This document shows positions 6,684 to 13,411 of a stretch of DNA of 13,411 nucleotides, one piece after another (the first letter of the stretch is position 1; the number at the start of each line of letters is the position of its first letter). The DNA comes from Desulfofustis sp. (GTDB lineage Bacteria > Desulfobacterota > Desulfobulbia > Desulfobulbales > Desulfocapsaceae): contig JAUVWB010000012.1 in assembly GCA_030604345.1 (NCBI GenBank), positions 1-13,411 on the forward strand. Direction: 5' to 3'. The position numbers and the translations under genes are program-made. Below the pieces are notes generated by a model. That model did not search any database, was not told where the DNA came from, and worked only from the letters and a program-made list of their open reading frames with translations.

Positions 6684-8486
6684 ATGACCCGCGCCACCGA
6701 TATCATCGAATCGTCCGATATCAGCATCCCCAAACTCTTTGCAGAACGAGTCAGGCGCAGCCCGGGAAGTCCAGCCTATCATCATTATGTCAGAAAGGAA
6801 GAGCGCTGGCACAGTTTGAGCTGGTCCGACACCGCCGTCCTGGTCGACCGCTGGCGTGCCGGCCTGCAAACGGAGGCGCTGGGCCGCGGTGATCGGGTCG
6901 CCGTGCTGCTGCCCAACGGAATCAACTGGGTCTGCTTCGATCTGGCGGCGCAATCTCTCGGTCTGGTGGTGGTTCCTCTGTACGCCAACGACCGGCCTGA
7001 CAATATCATCTACATCCTGGAGCAGACCGAATCCCGGGTGCTTCTCTGCCTCGGGCCATTTTTCCGGGAACGGCTCGCCATGACCCTGGGGTCCCTCCAG
7101 ACGCTGCAACGCATCATCCTCGTCGAGGAAGATCCGGACTCTGCCCCTGCGCCGACAACCGACTCCCGCGTCCTCGAACTGGACACCTGGCTGCCCGTGG
7201 ACGGCCAGCAATCGGGAACGCTGCCGGCGGCCGAAGACCTGGCCACCATCGTCTACACCTCCGGCACCACCGGTCGACCGAAAGGGGTCATGCTCAGCCA
7301 TCGCAACATGGTGAGCAATGCCGCCGCCGGCTTGAGCTGCATTCCCATCTATCCCGACGATCTGCTCCTTTCCTTTCTGCCTCTGTCCCACATGCTGGAA
7401 CGGACCGCCGGCTATTACCTGCCGATGATGGCCGGCGCTTCGGTGGCCTATGCCCGGTCGATCCAACTGCTTTCCGACGACCTGGCCGAACGGCAGCCGA
7501 CGGTGCTGGTGGCCGTGCCGAAGATCTTTGAAAAGCTGCACAGCAAGATTCGCATCAAACTGGCCGAGGAATCCCCGGCACAACAACGGCTGTTCAACCA
7601 TGCCGCGGATATTGGCTGGCGCAGCTACCTTCGCCGACAGGGACGAGCGTCCTGGTCGCCGGACCTGCTGCTGCACCCCCTGCTCGATGCCCTCGTCGGC
7701 CGCAAGGTCAGGGGCCGACTCGGTGGCCGGCTGCGGGTCGTCATCAGCGGCGGCGCCGCCCTGTCGTTCGAGGTGGCCCGTACGCTGATCGGGCTTGGTA
7801 TCACCATCTATCAGGGCTATGGGCTGACCGAGGCCAGCCCCATCATCAGCGTCAACCGCATCGAAGACAACCGGCCGGAAGGTGTCGGCCGGCTGTTGCC
7901 GGGTCTCAGCGCAAAAACGGGAGAGTTCGATGAACTGCTGGTCCGCGGCCCCAACGTGATGCTCGGCTACTGGCGAAACCCGGAGGCCACGGCGGCGGTG
8001 CTCGACGCCGAAGGCTGGCTGCGCACCGGTGACACCGCCCGGATCGAGGACGGCCATCTGCGGATAACCGGTCGGCTCAAGGAGATCCTGGTTCTGAGCA
8101 ACGGGGAGAAGGTGTCCCCAACCGATGTGGAGACGGCCATCGCCGCCGACCCCCTTTTCGAACAGAACCTGGTCATCGGCGAAGGACGCCCCTACCTGAC
8201 CGTGCTGGCGGTCCTCAATGCGGAATTGTGGCAGCAACTGGCCGCCCAGATGGGGGTGCCGGCGGACGAGACGTCACTGGCCGACCGCACCATCCGCGCC
8301 ATGCTGCTCAAACGGATCGAGGGGTGCCTCAAGCATTTTCCCGGCTTCGCCTGGATCAAAGATATCCATCTCAGCCTGAAACCGTGGACCATCGAACAAG
8401 GGTTTCTGACACCGACCATGAAGCTGCGGCGTAAAAATATCCTCTCCGCCTTCCACGACGAGGTTGAACGACTCTACCAGGCGTAA
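6684..8486 (+). CDS. Long-chain acyl-CoA synthetase (AMP-forming)
   Basis: This is a 600-aa ANL-superfamily enzyme of the FadD15-like long-chain fatty acid:CoA ligase type. It would activate a fatty acid with ATP to acyl-AMP and then form acyl-CoA, working in the cytoplasm or at the inner membrane face. The ATG at 6684 is preceded by AAGGAGG (6671-6677); an in-frame ATG at 6663 lies upstream of this site and is rejected. Motifs in order: the phosphate-binding loop YTSGTTGRPKG near residues 191-201, the adenine motif GYGLTEASPI, the hinge region GWLRTGDTARIEDG followed by GRLKEILVLSNGEKVSP, and the catalytic Lys580 in LTPTMKLRRK. All key motifs are intact and the length is normal. The gene stands alone between a divergent and a convergent neighbour. 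Chain-length preference cannot be read from the sequence; aromatic or dicarboxylic acids are less likely but possible. Confidence 0.92.
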   Translation: MTRATDIIESSDISIPKLFAERVRRSPGSPAYHHYVRKEERWHSLSWSDTAVLVDRWRAGLQTEALGRGDRVAVLLPNGINWVCFDLAAQSLGLVVVPLYANDRPDNIIYILEQTESRVLLCLGPFFRERLAMTLGSLQTLQRIILVEEDPDSAPAPTTDSRVLELDTWLPVDGQQSGTLPAAEDLATIVYTSGTTGRPKGVMLSHRNMVSNAAAGLSCIPIYPDDLLLSFLPLSHMLERTAGYYLPMMAGASVAYARSIQLLSDDLAERQPTVLVAVPKIFEKLHSKIRIKLAEESPAQQRLFNHAADIGWRSYLRRQGRASWSPDLLLHPLLDALVGRKVRGRLGGRLRVVISGGAALSFEVARTLIGLGITIYQGYGLTEASPIISVNRIEDNRPEGVGRLLPGLSAKTGEFDELLVRGPNVMLGYWRNPEATAAVLDAEGWLRTGDTARIEDGHLRITGRLKEILVLSNGEKVSPTDVETAIAADPLFEQNLVIGEGRPYLTVLAVLNAELWQQLAAQMGVPADETSLADRTIRAMLLKRIEGCLKHFPGFAWIKDIHLSLKPWTIEQGFLTPTMKLRRKNILSAFHDEVERLYQA

Positions 8487-8525
8487 CCGGATGACTGGCT
8501 GGCGTCACGATCCCGCGGACGAGGC

Positions 8526-9638
8526 TCACTCAAGACGCTGAAAGCTCCGCATGAAGCGGCGGTCGATCCAGTCCTTGATGAAAAAGGCGAGACGACCGCC
8601 GAAGAGGATCGACCATTTGTAGAAGATCCCGGTACCATCCCCGAGGTTGAAGATCAGCAGATAGCTGCCGCCTGGCTGAAAGGGTCGCAACGGTTCGCCC
8701 CGCAAGGCTGCCAGCAGGTTGTCGGCCAGCACCGAATTCTGCCGTACGGCGTACACTCCCACCTTGTCGAGCGGCTGATCTGCAAAGGAGATGCAATCAC
8801 CGCCGCCGAAGATCGTCGGATAACCGGTGCTCTGCAGAAACGCATTGACCAGCATACCGCCATCCGCACCGATCGGCAGCCCCGCCTCGGCGAACAGCAG
8901 CGACGGGCGAACTCCCACGGCTACGAAGATAACGTCGCAACGATGCGCCTCGCCATCCGCATCCTCAAGTCGACCGGCGCGAATGGTGGTGATGCGCCGC
9001 CCCTGACGGATGTCGATGCCGCGCACCTGCAGCGAAGCACGGGCGCGGCGGCGCACCCCCTCCGGGTGTCTGGGCAGCAGATCACTGCCGGGAAAGAGCG
9101 TGATCGACAGCGGCTTCATCCCCGGTTGCCTGCCGACCCGCCAGACGTTGCCGGCAATCTCCACGGACGACGGGCCGCCGCCAACCACACCGATGCGCAC
9201 CGGCTGTCGTGATCCCAGCTCGATGATGCGTTGGCGCGCCGCCGCCAGCCGTTCGATGGGCTTGACCGGAAAGATGTCGTCCGACGGCCCGTCCATCATC
9301 TGCTCCGGGACGTGACTGCCGAGATTGCAGGAAAGCAGGTCGTAACCGATTCGCTCGCCTGAATCCAAGAGCACCGACTGCTCCAGCGGATCGATGGCGG
9401 TCACCGCCGCCCGGACAAACCTTCCGCCGAGCTTCTCGGTCAGCCGCCGGGTGGCAAAACGTATCTCTTCGGGACGATAGAAACCGCCGAGCATACCGGG
9501 CCCCATCCCGGAATAGTAATGGTAATCTGAAGGACCGATGACGGTCACCCGGTATCCGGCACCGACGAAAGCGCCGATCCGGGACAGGGCCGTCAAGTGA
9601 GCATGGCCGCCACCGGCAATGATCAGATGCTTGCTCAT
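8526..9638 (-). CDS. FAD/NAD(P)-dependent oxidoreductase, NDH-2 / SelD-associated type
   Basis: This is a 370-aa two-dinucleotide flavoprotein. The FAD Rossmann motif is IIAGGGHAHL (residues 6-15), the NAD(P)H motif is GVVGGGPSSVEIAG (150-163) and the C-terminal FAD ribityl motif is IFGGGDC (277-282). The segment HYYSGMGPGMLGGFY (40-54) resembles the hallmark of the oxidoreductases fused or linked to selenophosphate synthase SelD, and the aromatic/basic C-terminus (KWSILFGGRLAFFIKDWIDR) looks like the membrane anchor of type II NADH dehydrogenases. There is no redox-active CxxC pair. The start at 9636-9638 gives GGAGG a 5-base spacing; the adjacent ATG at 9639-9641 is too close to it. It lies 105 bp downstream of the permease gene and may be co-transcribed with it. 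A quinone or other small electron acceptor is likely, but the substrate is unknown; no selD is present in the window. Confidence 0.88.
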   Translation of the reverse strand: MSKHLIIAGGGHAHLTALSRIGAFVGAGYRVTVIGPSDYHYYSGMGPGMLGGFYRPEEIRFATRRLTEKLGGRFVRAAVTAIDPLEQSVLLDSGERIGYDLLSCNLGSHVPEQMMDGPSDDIFPVKPIERLAAARQRIIELGSRQPVRIGVVGGGPSSVEIAGNVWRVGRQPGMKPLSITLFPGSDLLPRHPEGVRRRARASLQVRGIDIRQGRRITTIRAGRLEDADGEAHRCDVIFVAVGVRPSLLFAEAGLPIGADGGMLVNAFLQSTGYPTIFGGGDCISFADQPLDKVGVYAVRQNSVLADNLLAALRGEPLRPFQPGGSYLLIFNLGDGTGIFYKWSILFGGRLAFFIKDWIDRRFMRSFQRLE

Positions 9639-9742
9639 CATCTCCTCCCGGAATCTTCCGGCACAACCGCAATCGTGTCAGACCAGGCCGCGCTGCCTCC
9701 GGACAGACTGATGACCTGAAAACAGCTTTTACCGGCCAGCAC
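9638..9742 (-). pseudogene. Possible dodecin-like remnant or 34-codon ORF
   Basis: In the gap between the permease and the oxidoreductase, a GTG-started frame of 34 codons ends with TGA overlapping the oxidoreductase ATG (TGATG). Its residues FQVISLSGGSAAWSDTI look like the first beta strand and helix start of dodecin (pattern VI-x-L-x-G-x-S, then W-x-D). The rest of dodecin, including the KTLR segment, is absent in all frames, and there is no ribosome site before the GTG. It is either a decayed fragment or a chance resemblance. Confidence 0.2.
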
Positions 9743-9743
9743 C

Positions 9744-10688
9744 CTAAATGCCACAGTAACGGAGCAGGAACAGGGCAAGCAAATAGGTGACAACCGACAG
9801 CAGCGTCGACAGCATGATGATCGATCCCGACAATTCGGCATCGGATTTGAGCTGTTGGGCCATGATATAGGCGGCTGTCGCCGTCGGACTGGCCGCCAGG
9901 ACCACGCCGACCCCGAGTTCCATGCCACGAATGCCCAACAGCAGTAATACCGCACCAGTGAACAGCGGCATCCAGAAGATCTTGATGCCGCAGGCCAGCA
10001 ACGCCTTGGTAATCTCGCCGCGCAGATTCGCCGGAGAAAAAGACGCTCCGATGGAAAGCAGGGCCAATGGCAACGACATACCAGTCAAGATATCGAGCGC
10101 CCGATCCAACACCAGCGGCAACGGTATATTGAAAAAACTCCAGGCGATGCCGACAAACGAAGCGATGATCAACGGGTTGAAGATGAATTGGGCCGCCCAG
10201 AACGCCTTGCCGAATTGACGATCCTGACCCTGTTGCGGCAACAGCAGGGACAAGACGGCCAAGGCGTTGAGCAACGGCACAAGGAAGCCGATCAGGACAC
10301 CGGCGATGGCAAAACCTTCGGTGCCATAGGCGTTGAACGCTATGGCCAGGCCGACATAGGCGAGGTTGCCGCGAAACGCACCTTGGGTAAAAGCTCCGCG
10401 TGCCGTCACCGGGTAACGGCGCAGCACGGTATACAGGTAGCTGATGGCAAACACTGCAACGATCGAAAAGACCATGCCAGCCAGCAGCCGCGGATTGAAG
10501 CTCGAGGAAAAATCGGCGGTGGCGATCTTGTAGAACAGCAGGGCCGGCAACGCCACGTAATAAATCAATCGGTTCAGTTGAAAAAGAAAAGCGCTGTCCA
10601 CCAGGCCTGAACCTTTCAGGGAAAAACCGAGTCCCACCACGAGAAAGACCGGCAGAACGATCATCAGGATATCCACCAGCAGCTGCAT
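9744..10688 (-). CDS. AEC-family permease (auxin efflux carrier family)
   Basis: This is a 314-aa integral membrane protein with about ten hydrophobic segments in two halves of similar layout, the normal length for bacterial AEC transporters. Family-like features include LIYYVALPALLFYKIA in the first half, the polar FRGNLAYVGLAIAF stretch, the loop after the fifth segment (PQQGQDRQF), and MSLPLALLSIGASFSP and AASPTATAAYIMAQQ in the second half. Bacterial members are secondary carriers for organic acids such as malate or malonate; the true substrate here is unknown. The ATG at 10686-10688 has GGGGAGAGG upstream at a good distance. It is divergent from the arginine-degradation operon and shares its promoter region, which makes a link to amino or organic acid transport attractive but unproven. 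Confidence 0.9.
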   Translation of the reverse strand: MQLLVDILMIVLPVFLVVGLGFSLKGSGLVDSAFLFQLNRLIYYVALPALLFYKIATADFSSSFNPRLLAGMVFSIVAVFAISYLYTVLRRYPVTARGAFTQGAFRGNLAYVGLAIAFNAYGTEGFAIAGVLIGFLVPLLNALAVLSLLLPQQGQDRQFGKAFWAAQFIFNPLIIASFVGIAWSFFNIPLPLVLDRALDILTGMSLPLALLSIGASFSPANLRGEITKALLACGIKIFWMPLFTGAVLLLLGIRGMELGVGVVLAASPTATAAYIMAQQLKSDAELSGSIIMLSTLLSVVTYLLALFLLRYCGI

Positions 10689-10786
10689 GTACGCCTCTCC
10701 CCTGTAACAACGGCGCCGGGACTCGTCGGCTCAGCCCGCTGTCCCAAGTGCAAACGTTTCTCACCGTTTATTCCAATGCTTCTTCT

Positions 10787-10803
10787 TTGTCAATTGATGA
10801 CAA
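10787..10803. promoter_or_regulatory. Operator-like palindrome over the -35 region
   Basis: TTGTCA-ATTGA-TGACAA is a perfect 6-bp inverted repeat with a 5-bp spacer. It covers the -35 box of the rightward promoter and contains, on the minus strand, a perfect TTGACA (10788-10793) that could serve as -35 for the divergent permease gene; the matching -10 there is poor (AATAAA at 15 bp). A dimeric regulator binding here could control both directions. It does not match an ArgR box. Confidence 0.45.
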
Positions 10804-10815
10804 ATGCCGTATCAT
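10787..10815 (+). promoter_or_regulatory. Promoter of the arginine-degradation operon
   Basis: TTGTCA (10787-10792) and TATCAT (10810-10815) each match the sigma-70 consensus at five of six positions, with exactly 17 bp between them. The start near 10822 leaves a short leader of about 33 nt with GGAGG at 10845-10849 before the ATG at 10855. Confidence 0.65.
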
Positions 10816-10854
10816 CAGCCTATCACGCTCGCCCCCTCAACCTCGGAGGAAAAG

Positions 10855-11943
10855 ATGATTCCATTCGCCCCGTATCGCCCGCCGTCATTCGATCAGCCGC
10901 CGCTCTGCGACAGCCCCCCCGCCCGGTTGGAGCCGGCTCCTGCCGACGGCATCGCCCCCGAGCGGTTCCATGCCACCTCCAATTTCCCCGAATACGTCAA
11001 GCTGGACGGATACGGCTGGACCATCGCTCCACAGAGCCGGATGGATGCGGTCCTGGTCGTATCGGCTGGTGCGGTGCAGGTCGTGGAGCCGCGACGGTTG
11101 CGACGCGGCGATCTGGTGGTGGTCGGACGGACGGAAAACGGCGAGGAAGGGATTTTCGTCCATCCGGATGGCTTCGATCGGCCGGAAACGGCTTCCGACA
11201 AGTTCACCTTTCGCTCCCGGGGCACCCGAGAAACCCCGTTTTCCCGATCCTACGACGAATTGTACCAGATCCTGCGCCATGACCGGGAGCATGGTCACAT
11301 CGTCTGGGTCCTCGGACCGGCCGTATCTTTCGACAAGGACAGCCGCAACGCCATGCAGGGACTGATCGAACACGGTTATTGTCATGCCCTGATGGCCGGG
11401 AACGCCCTGGCCACCCACGACCTGGAAGCGGCCCGTTTCGGCACCGGCCTCGGCCAGGATATCTATACGCAAAACCTGGTCCCCCTGGGCCACTACCACC
11501 ATCTGGACGTCATCAATGCCGCCCGGGCGGCCGGCTCCATTGGCGCTTACCTGCGTGACGCCGGGATCACGAACGGCATCATGCATGCCTGCGAGCGGAA
11601 GAACATCGCTTACGTGCTGGCCGGTTCGATCCGCGACGACGGTCCATTGCCCGGGGTTATCGGTGACGCCTATGCGGCCCAGGATGCCATGCGCGACCAT
11701 GCCCGGCGCGCCACCACGGTCATCGCCATGGCCACCCAACTGCACAGTATCGCGTTCGGCAATATGGTGCCGAGCTATCGCGTCGAAGCGGACGGCACGG
11801 TGCGCCCGGTTTTCTTCTTCATCGTCGACATGTCCGAGTTCAGCGCCGACAAGCTGGCCAACCGCGGTTCGGCACAGGCCCAAGCGATCCTGACCAACGC
11901 CCAGGATTTCATCGTCAATCTGTGGAACAACCTGAAATCGTGA
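10855..11943 (+). CDS. Ornithine cyclodeaminase, archaeal type (TIGR00300 / COG1915)
   Basis: This is a 362-aa protein. The ATG at 10855 follows GGAGG at 10845-10849; an in-frame ATG at 10804 lies upstream of the predicted transcript start. It belongs to the family of the methanogen ornithine cyclodeaminase and of the C-terminal half of cyanobacterial AgrE/ArgZ, not to the mu-crystallin-like Ocd family. Visible marks: an N-terminal LOR/SDH-type region ([18 protein letters not shown], 38-55, and RRGDLVVVG), then [11 protein letters not shown] (150-160), [13 protein letters not shown] (179-191), [24 protein letters not shown] (255-269) and [16 protein letters not shown] (293-308). The family converts L-ornithine to L-proline and ammonia using bound NAD+. 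The stop overlaps the arginase start, so arginase-made ornithine is the obvious substrate. The first 35 residues are Pro-rich and poorly conserved in appearance. The family call is strong; the activity is inferred from relatives and context. Confidence 0.88.
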   Translation: MIPFAPYRPPSFDQPPLCDSPPARLEPAPADGIAPERFHATSNFPEYVKLDGYGWTIAPQSRMDAVLVVSAGAVQVVEPRRLRRGDLVVVGRTENGEEGIFVHPDGFDRPETASDKFTFRSRGTRETPFSRSYDELYQILRHDREHGHIVWVLGPAVSFDKDSRNAMQGLIEHGYCHALMAGNALATHDLEAARFGTGLGQDIYTQNLVPLGHYHHLDVINAARAAGSIGAYLRDAGITNGIMHACERKNIAYVLAGSIRDDGPLPGVIGDAYAAQDAMRDHARRATTVIAMATQLHSIAFGNMVPSYRVEADGTVRPVFFFIVDMSEFSADKLANRGSAQAQAILTNAQDFIVNLWNNLKS

Positions 11944-12836
11944 TGGCCACCCAGAAGATCAGGATCATCGGCGTACCCATGGATCTCGGACAGCAGCACC
12001 GTGGTGTCGACATGGGCCCGGTGGCGATCCGCTATGCCGGCCTGTCGACCGCCCTGCGCGGTCTCGGTTATCAGACCGAGGATATGGGCAACGTCACCAT
12101 CCCCGGCCACTACACGCTGACCGGGACCAGCTACGCGGAGCGCCTGCCGCTCATTTGCGAGGCCTGCGAGGCCACCTATCAACAGGCTCGCGAGGCGGTC
12201 CAGTCGGCCACCATCCCGGTGTTCCTGGGCGGCGATCATTCCGCCGCCATCGGCAGTATCGGCGGGGTTACCCACGATCGGCCGGCCGGAGTCATCTGGA
12301 TCGATGCCCACGGCGACTTCAACACCCCAGAGACGTCGGAGACCTGCAACATTCATGGCATGGCCCTGGCCATCCTGCTCGGCAAGGGCCCGCCCGAACT
12401 GGTCAACGCGGGCCGGCCAGGCGCCAAACTGTGCGGGGACCAAGTGGCGTTGATCGGCGTTCGCGACCTGGACCGGCGGGAAAAACAACTGCTCCGGGAG
12501 TCGGGCTGCACCGTGTTCACCATGCGGGATATCGATGAGATTGGTATGAGCGGGGTCCTCCGGGCGACCCTGAAGGCCTTGGCCGGTATGGACCGGCTGC
12601 ATGTGAGCCTCGACATGGACAGTATCGACGCCAACGAGGCGCCGGGCGTCGGCACCCCGGTGCCGGGCGGTCTGACCTATCGGGAAGCGCAATTACTGAT
12701 GGAGACCATCTGCGACACCGGCAAGGTCTGTTCGCTCGACATCATGGAGACCAACCCGATCCTCGACATCAGCAACCGCACCGCCCGGACCGCCGTGGCA
12801 CTTGCCGCTTCCCTGTTCGGCAAAAGCATTCTGTGA
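11943..12836 (+). CDS. rocF: Arginase
   Basis: This is a 297-aa binuclear-manganese ureohydrolase that would hydrolyse L-arginine to L-ornithine and urea in the cytoplasm. All metal ligands are visible: His99 in GGDHS, Asp121, His123 and Asp125 in DAHGDFN, and Asp224 and Asp226 in SLDMDSID. The substrate-loop motif NIHGMAL and the late METNP motif (Glu269), near VPGGLTYRE, favour arginase over agmatinase. The ATG at 11943-11945 overlaps the upstream TGA (TGATG) and has no strong ribosome site of its own, as expected for translational coupling; a GTG at 11922 is an alternative start that would lengthen the overlap. Formiminoglutamase or guanidinobutyrase activity is less likely. The 81-bp convergent gap that follows has only a weak 7-bp hairpin (12860-12880). 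Confidence 0.93.
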   Translation: MATQKIRIIGVPMDLGQQHRGVDMGPVAIRYAGLSTALRGLGYQTEDMGNVTIPGHYTLTGTSYAERLPLICEACEATYQQAREAVQSATIPVFLGGDHSAAIGSIGGVTHDRPAGVIWIDAHGDFNTPETSETCNIHGMALAILLGKGPPELVNAGRPGAKLCGDQVALIGVRDLDRREKQLLRESGCTVFTMRDIDEIGMSGVLRATLKALAGMDRLHVSLDMDSIDANEAPGVGTPVPGGLTYREAQLLMETICDTGKVCSLDIMETNPILDISNRTARTAVALAASLFGKSIL

Positions 12837-12859
12837 AATGCTCCCGGTCGCAGACCCGA

Positions 12860-12880
12860 CTTCGTCGATCCTTGACGAAG
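12860..12880. terminator. Weak hairpin between convergent genes
   Basis: CTTCGTC (12860-12866) pairs with GACGAAG (12874-12880) around a 7-nt loop, between the ends of arginase and of the TRAP permease gene. There is no T-run on either side, so its role as a terminator is uncertain. Confidence 0.3.
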
Positions 12881-12917
12881 CCTTGCCGACCATGACCACG
12901 CCCACGGCTGACACCAC

Positions 12918-13411
12918 TTAATGGAAACCGTAAAAGCCGGGAAAGATGATCAGGGACAGGAGCACCATAACCTGTAGCATGATAAACGGAATGACGCCGC
13001 GATACAGATCGAGGGTGCGGATTTCCGGCGGACAGACTCCTTTGAGATAGAACAGGGAAAAACCGAAGGGCGGCGTCAGAAAGGACGTCTGCAGGTTCAT
13101 GGCGATAAGGATGGCGAACCACAGCGGGTCCAGGCCGACAATCGTGGCGATAGGCAGCAGGATGGGCACGACGATATAAGATATTTCTATGAAATCTATG
13201 AAAAAACCCAACGCCATGATGACCAGCATGGAGAGCAGGAGAAACGTCCACTTCTGACCGGGCAGATTGGTCAACACGTCTTCCACCAGATAATCGGCGC
13301 CACTGTAGACAAAGACCATGGAAAAGGCGGTCGCCCCGATCAGGATGACAAAGACCATGGCCGAGACCTTCACCGTCTCCAGCGCCGATTCCTCCACCAC
13401 CCGCCAGCTCA
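12918..13411 (-). CDS. TRAP transporter large permease, DctM-type (5' end missing)
   Basis: The frame is open from the right edge to TAA at 12918-12920; about 164 C-terminal residues are visible out of a family length of roughly 420 to 640. They contain several membrane segments and typical DctM features: MALGFFIDFIEISYIVVPI (acidic residues within a membrane stretch), DPLWFAILIAMNLQTSFLTPPFGFS and the conserved FYLKGVCPPEI, then a last hydrophobic segment ending in FPGFYGFH. This subunit moves an organic anion across the inner membrane with sodium or proton flow, fed by a periplasmic binding protein and a small DctQ subunit, which should be encoded to the right. The FIDFIEI pattern reminds me of the mannitol/chloroaromatic subgroup (COG4664), but substrate cannot be inferred from it. 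A GTG at 13398-13400 is in frame but reading continues through it, so it is not the start. Confidence 0.9.
   Translation of the reverse strand, partial: SWRVVEESALETVKVSAMVFVILIGATAFSMVFVYSGADYLVEDVLTNLPGQKWTFLLLSMLVIMALGFFIDFIEISYIVVPILLPIATIVGLDPLWFAILIAMNLQTSFLTPPFGFSLFYLKGVCPPEIRTLDLYRGVIPFIMLQVMVLLSLIIFPGFYGFH

Noticed and set aside
6525..8237. 570-codon minus-strand frame opposite the acyl-CoA synthetase
   Set aside because: Low-complexity Gln/His/Gly/Arg-rich translation with no motifs; the plus strand encodes an intact ligase with every signature.
9082..10764. 560-codon minus-strand frame covering parts of the permease and oxidoreductase genes
   Set aside because: It is a shifted frame of two clear genes on the same strand, and its translation is Arg/Cys/Gly-rich without domain features.

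Overview
The window is GC-rich bacterial DNA carrying nine protein genes, two of them cut by the window edges, and one tRNA gene. I saw no insertion sequence, CRISPR array, rRNA or phage gene. The mix of genes (an AMP-ligase/GNAT/ammonia-lyase fusion, a TRAP transporter, a SelD-associated type of flavin oxidoreductase, a stand-alone COG1915-type ornithine cyclodeaminase and a FadD15-like acyl-CoA synthetase) reminds me of Deltaproteobacteria / Desulfobacterota. That placement is an impression from gene content, not a proof.

Layout, left to right. (1) 1-3179 (+) is the 3' part of a very large gene. It joins the C-terminal domain of an acyl-AMP/CoA ligase, a GNAT-like two-part module and a complete phenylalanine ammonia-lyase (PAL) with an intact Ala-Ser-Gly (MIO) centre. 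A bidirectional terminator follows. (2) 3233-3308 (-) is tRNA-Asn(GUU) with an encoded CCA and a near-ideal sigma-70 promoter about 100 bp upstream of it. (3) 3497-6354 holds three leftward genes: the manganese exporter mntP, a secreted Met-rich protein resembling DUF4412, and a class V PLP enzyme without the cysteine-desulfurase cysteine. (4) A 329-bp AT-rich divergent region has overlapping candidate promoters and leads rightward into a long-chain acyl-CoA synthetase (6684-8486). (5) Two leftward genes follow: a flavin-dependent oxidoreductase (8526-9638) and, upstream of it, an AEC-family permease (9744-10688). (6) Divergent from the permease is a rightward two-gene operon (10855-12836), an archaeal-type ornithine cyclodeaminase and an arginase joined by a TGATG overlap. 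Its promoter overlaps a palindrome. (7) The window ends in the C-terminal part of a leftward TRAP large permease (12918 to the right edge).

Functional reading. The arginase and ornithine cyclodeaminase together would turn arginine into urea, ammonia and proline. The left-hand fusion would deaminate phenylalanine to cinnamate and could activate that acid in the same polypeptide, with the GNAT-like module as a possible acceptor step. It is the most unusual item here. The other genes (Mn export, acyl-CoA synthesis, secreted Met-rich protein, transporters) look like ordinary chromosomal neighbours rather than one pathway.
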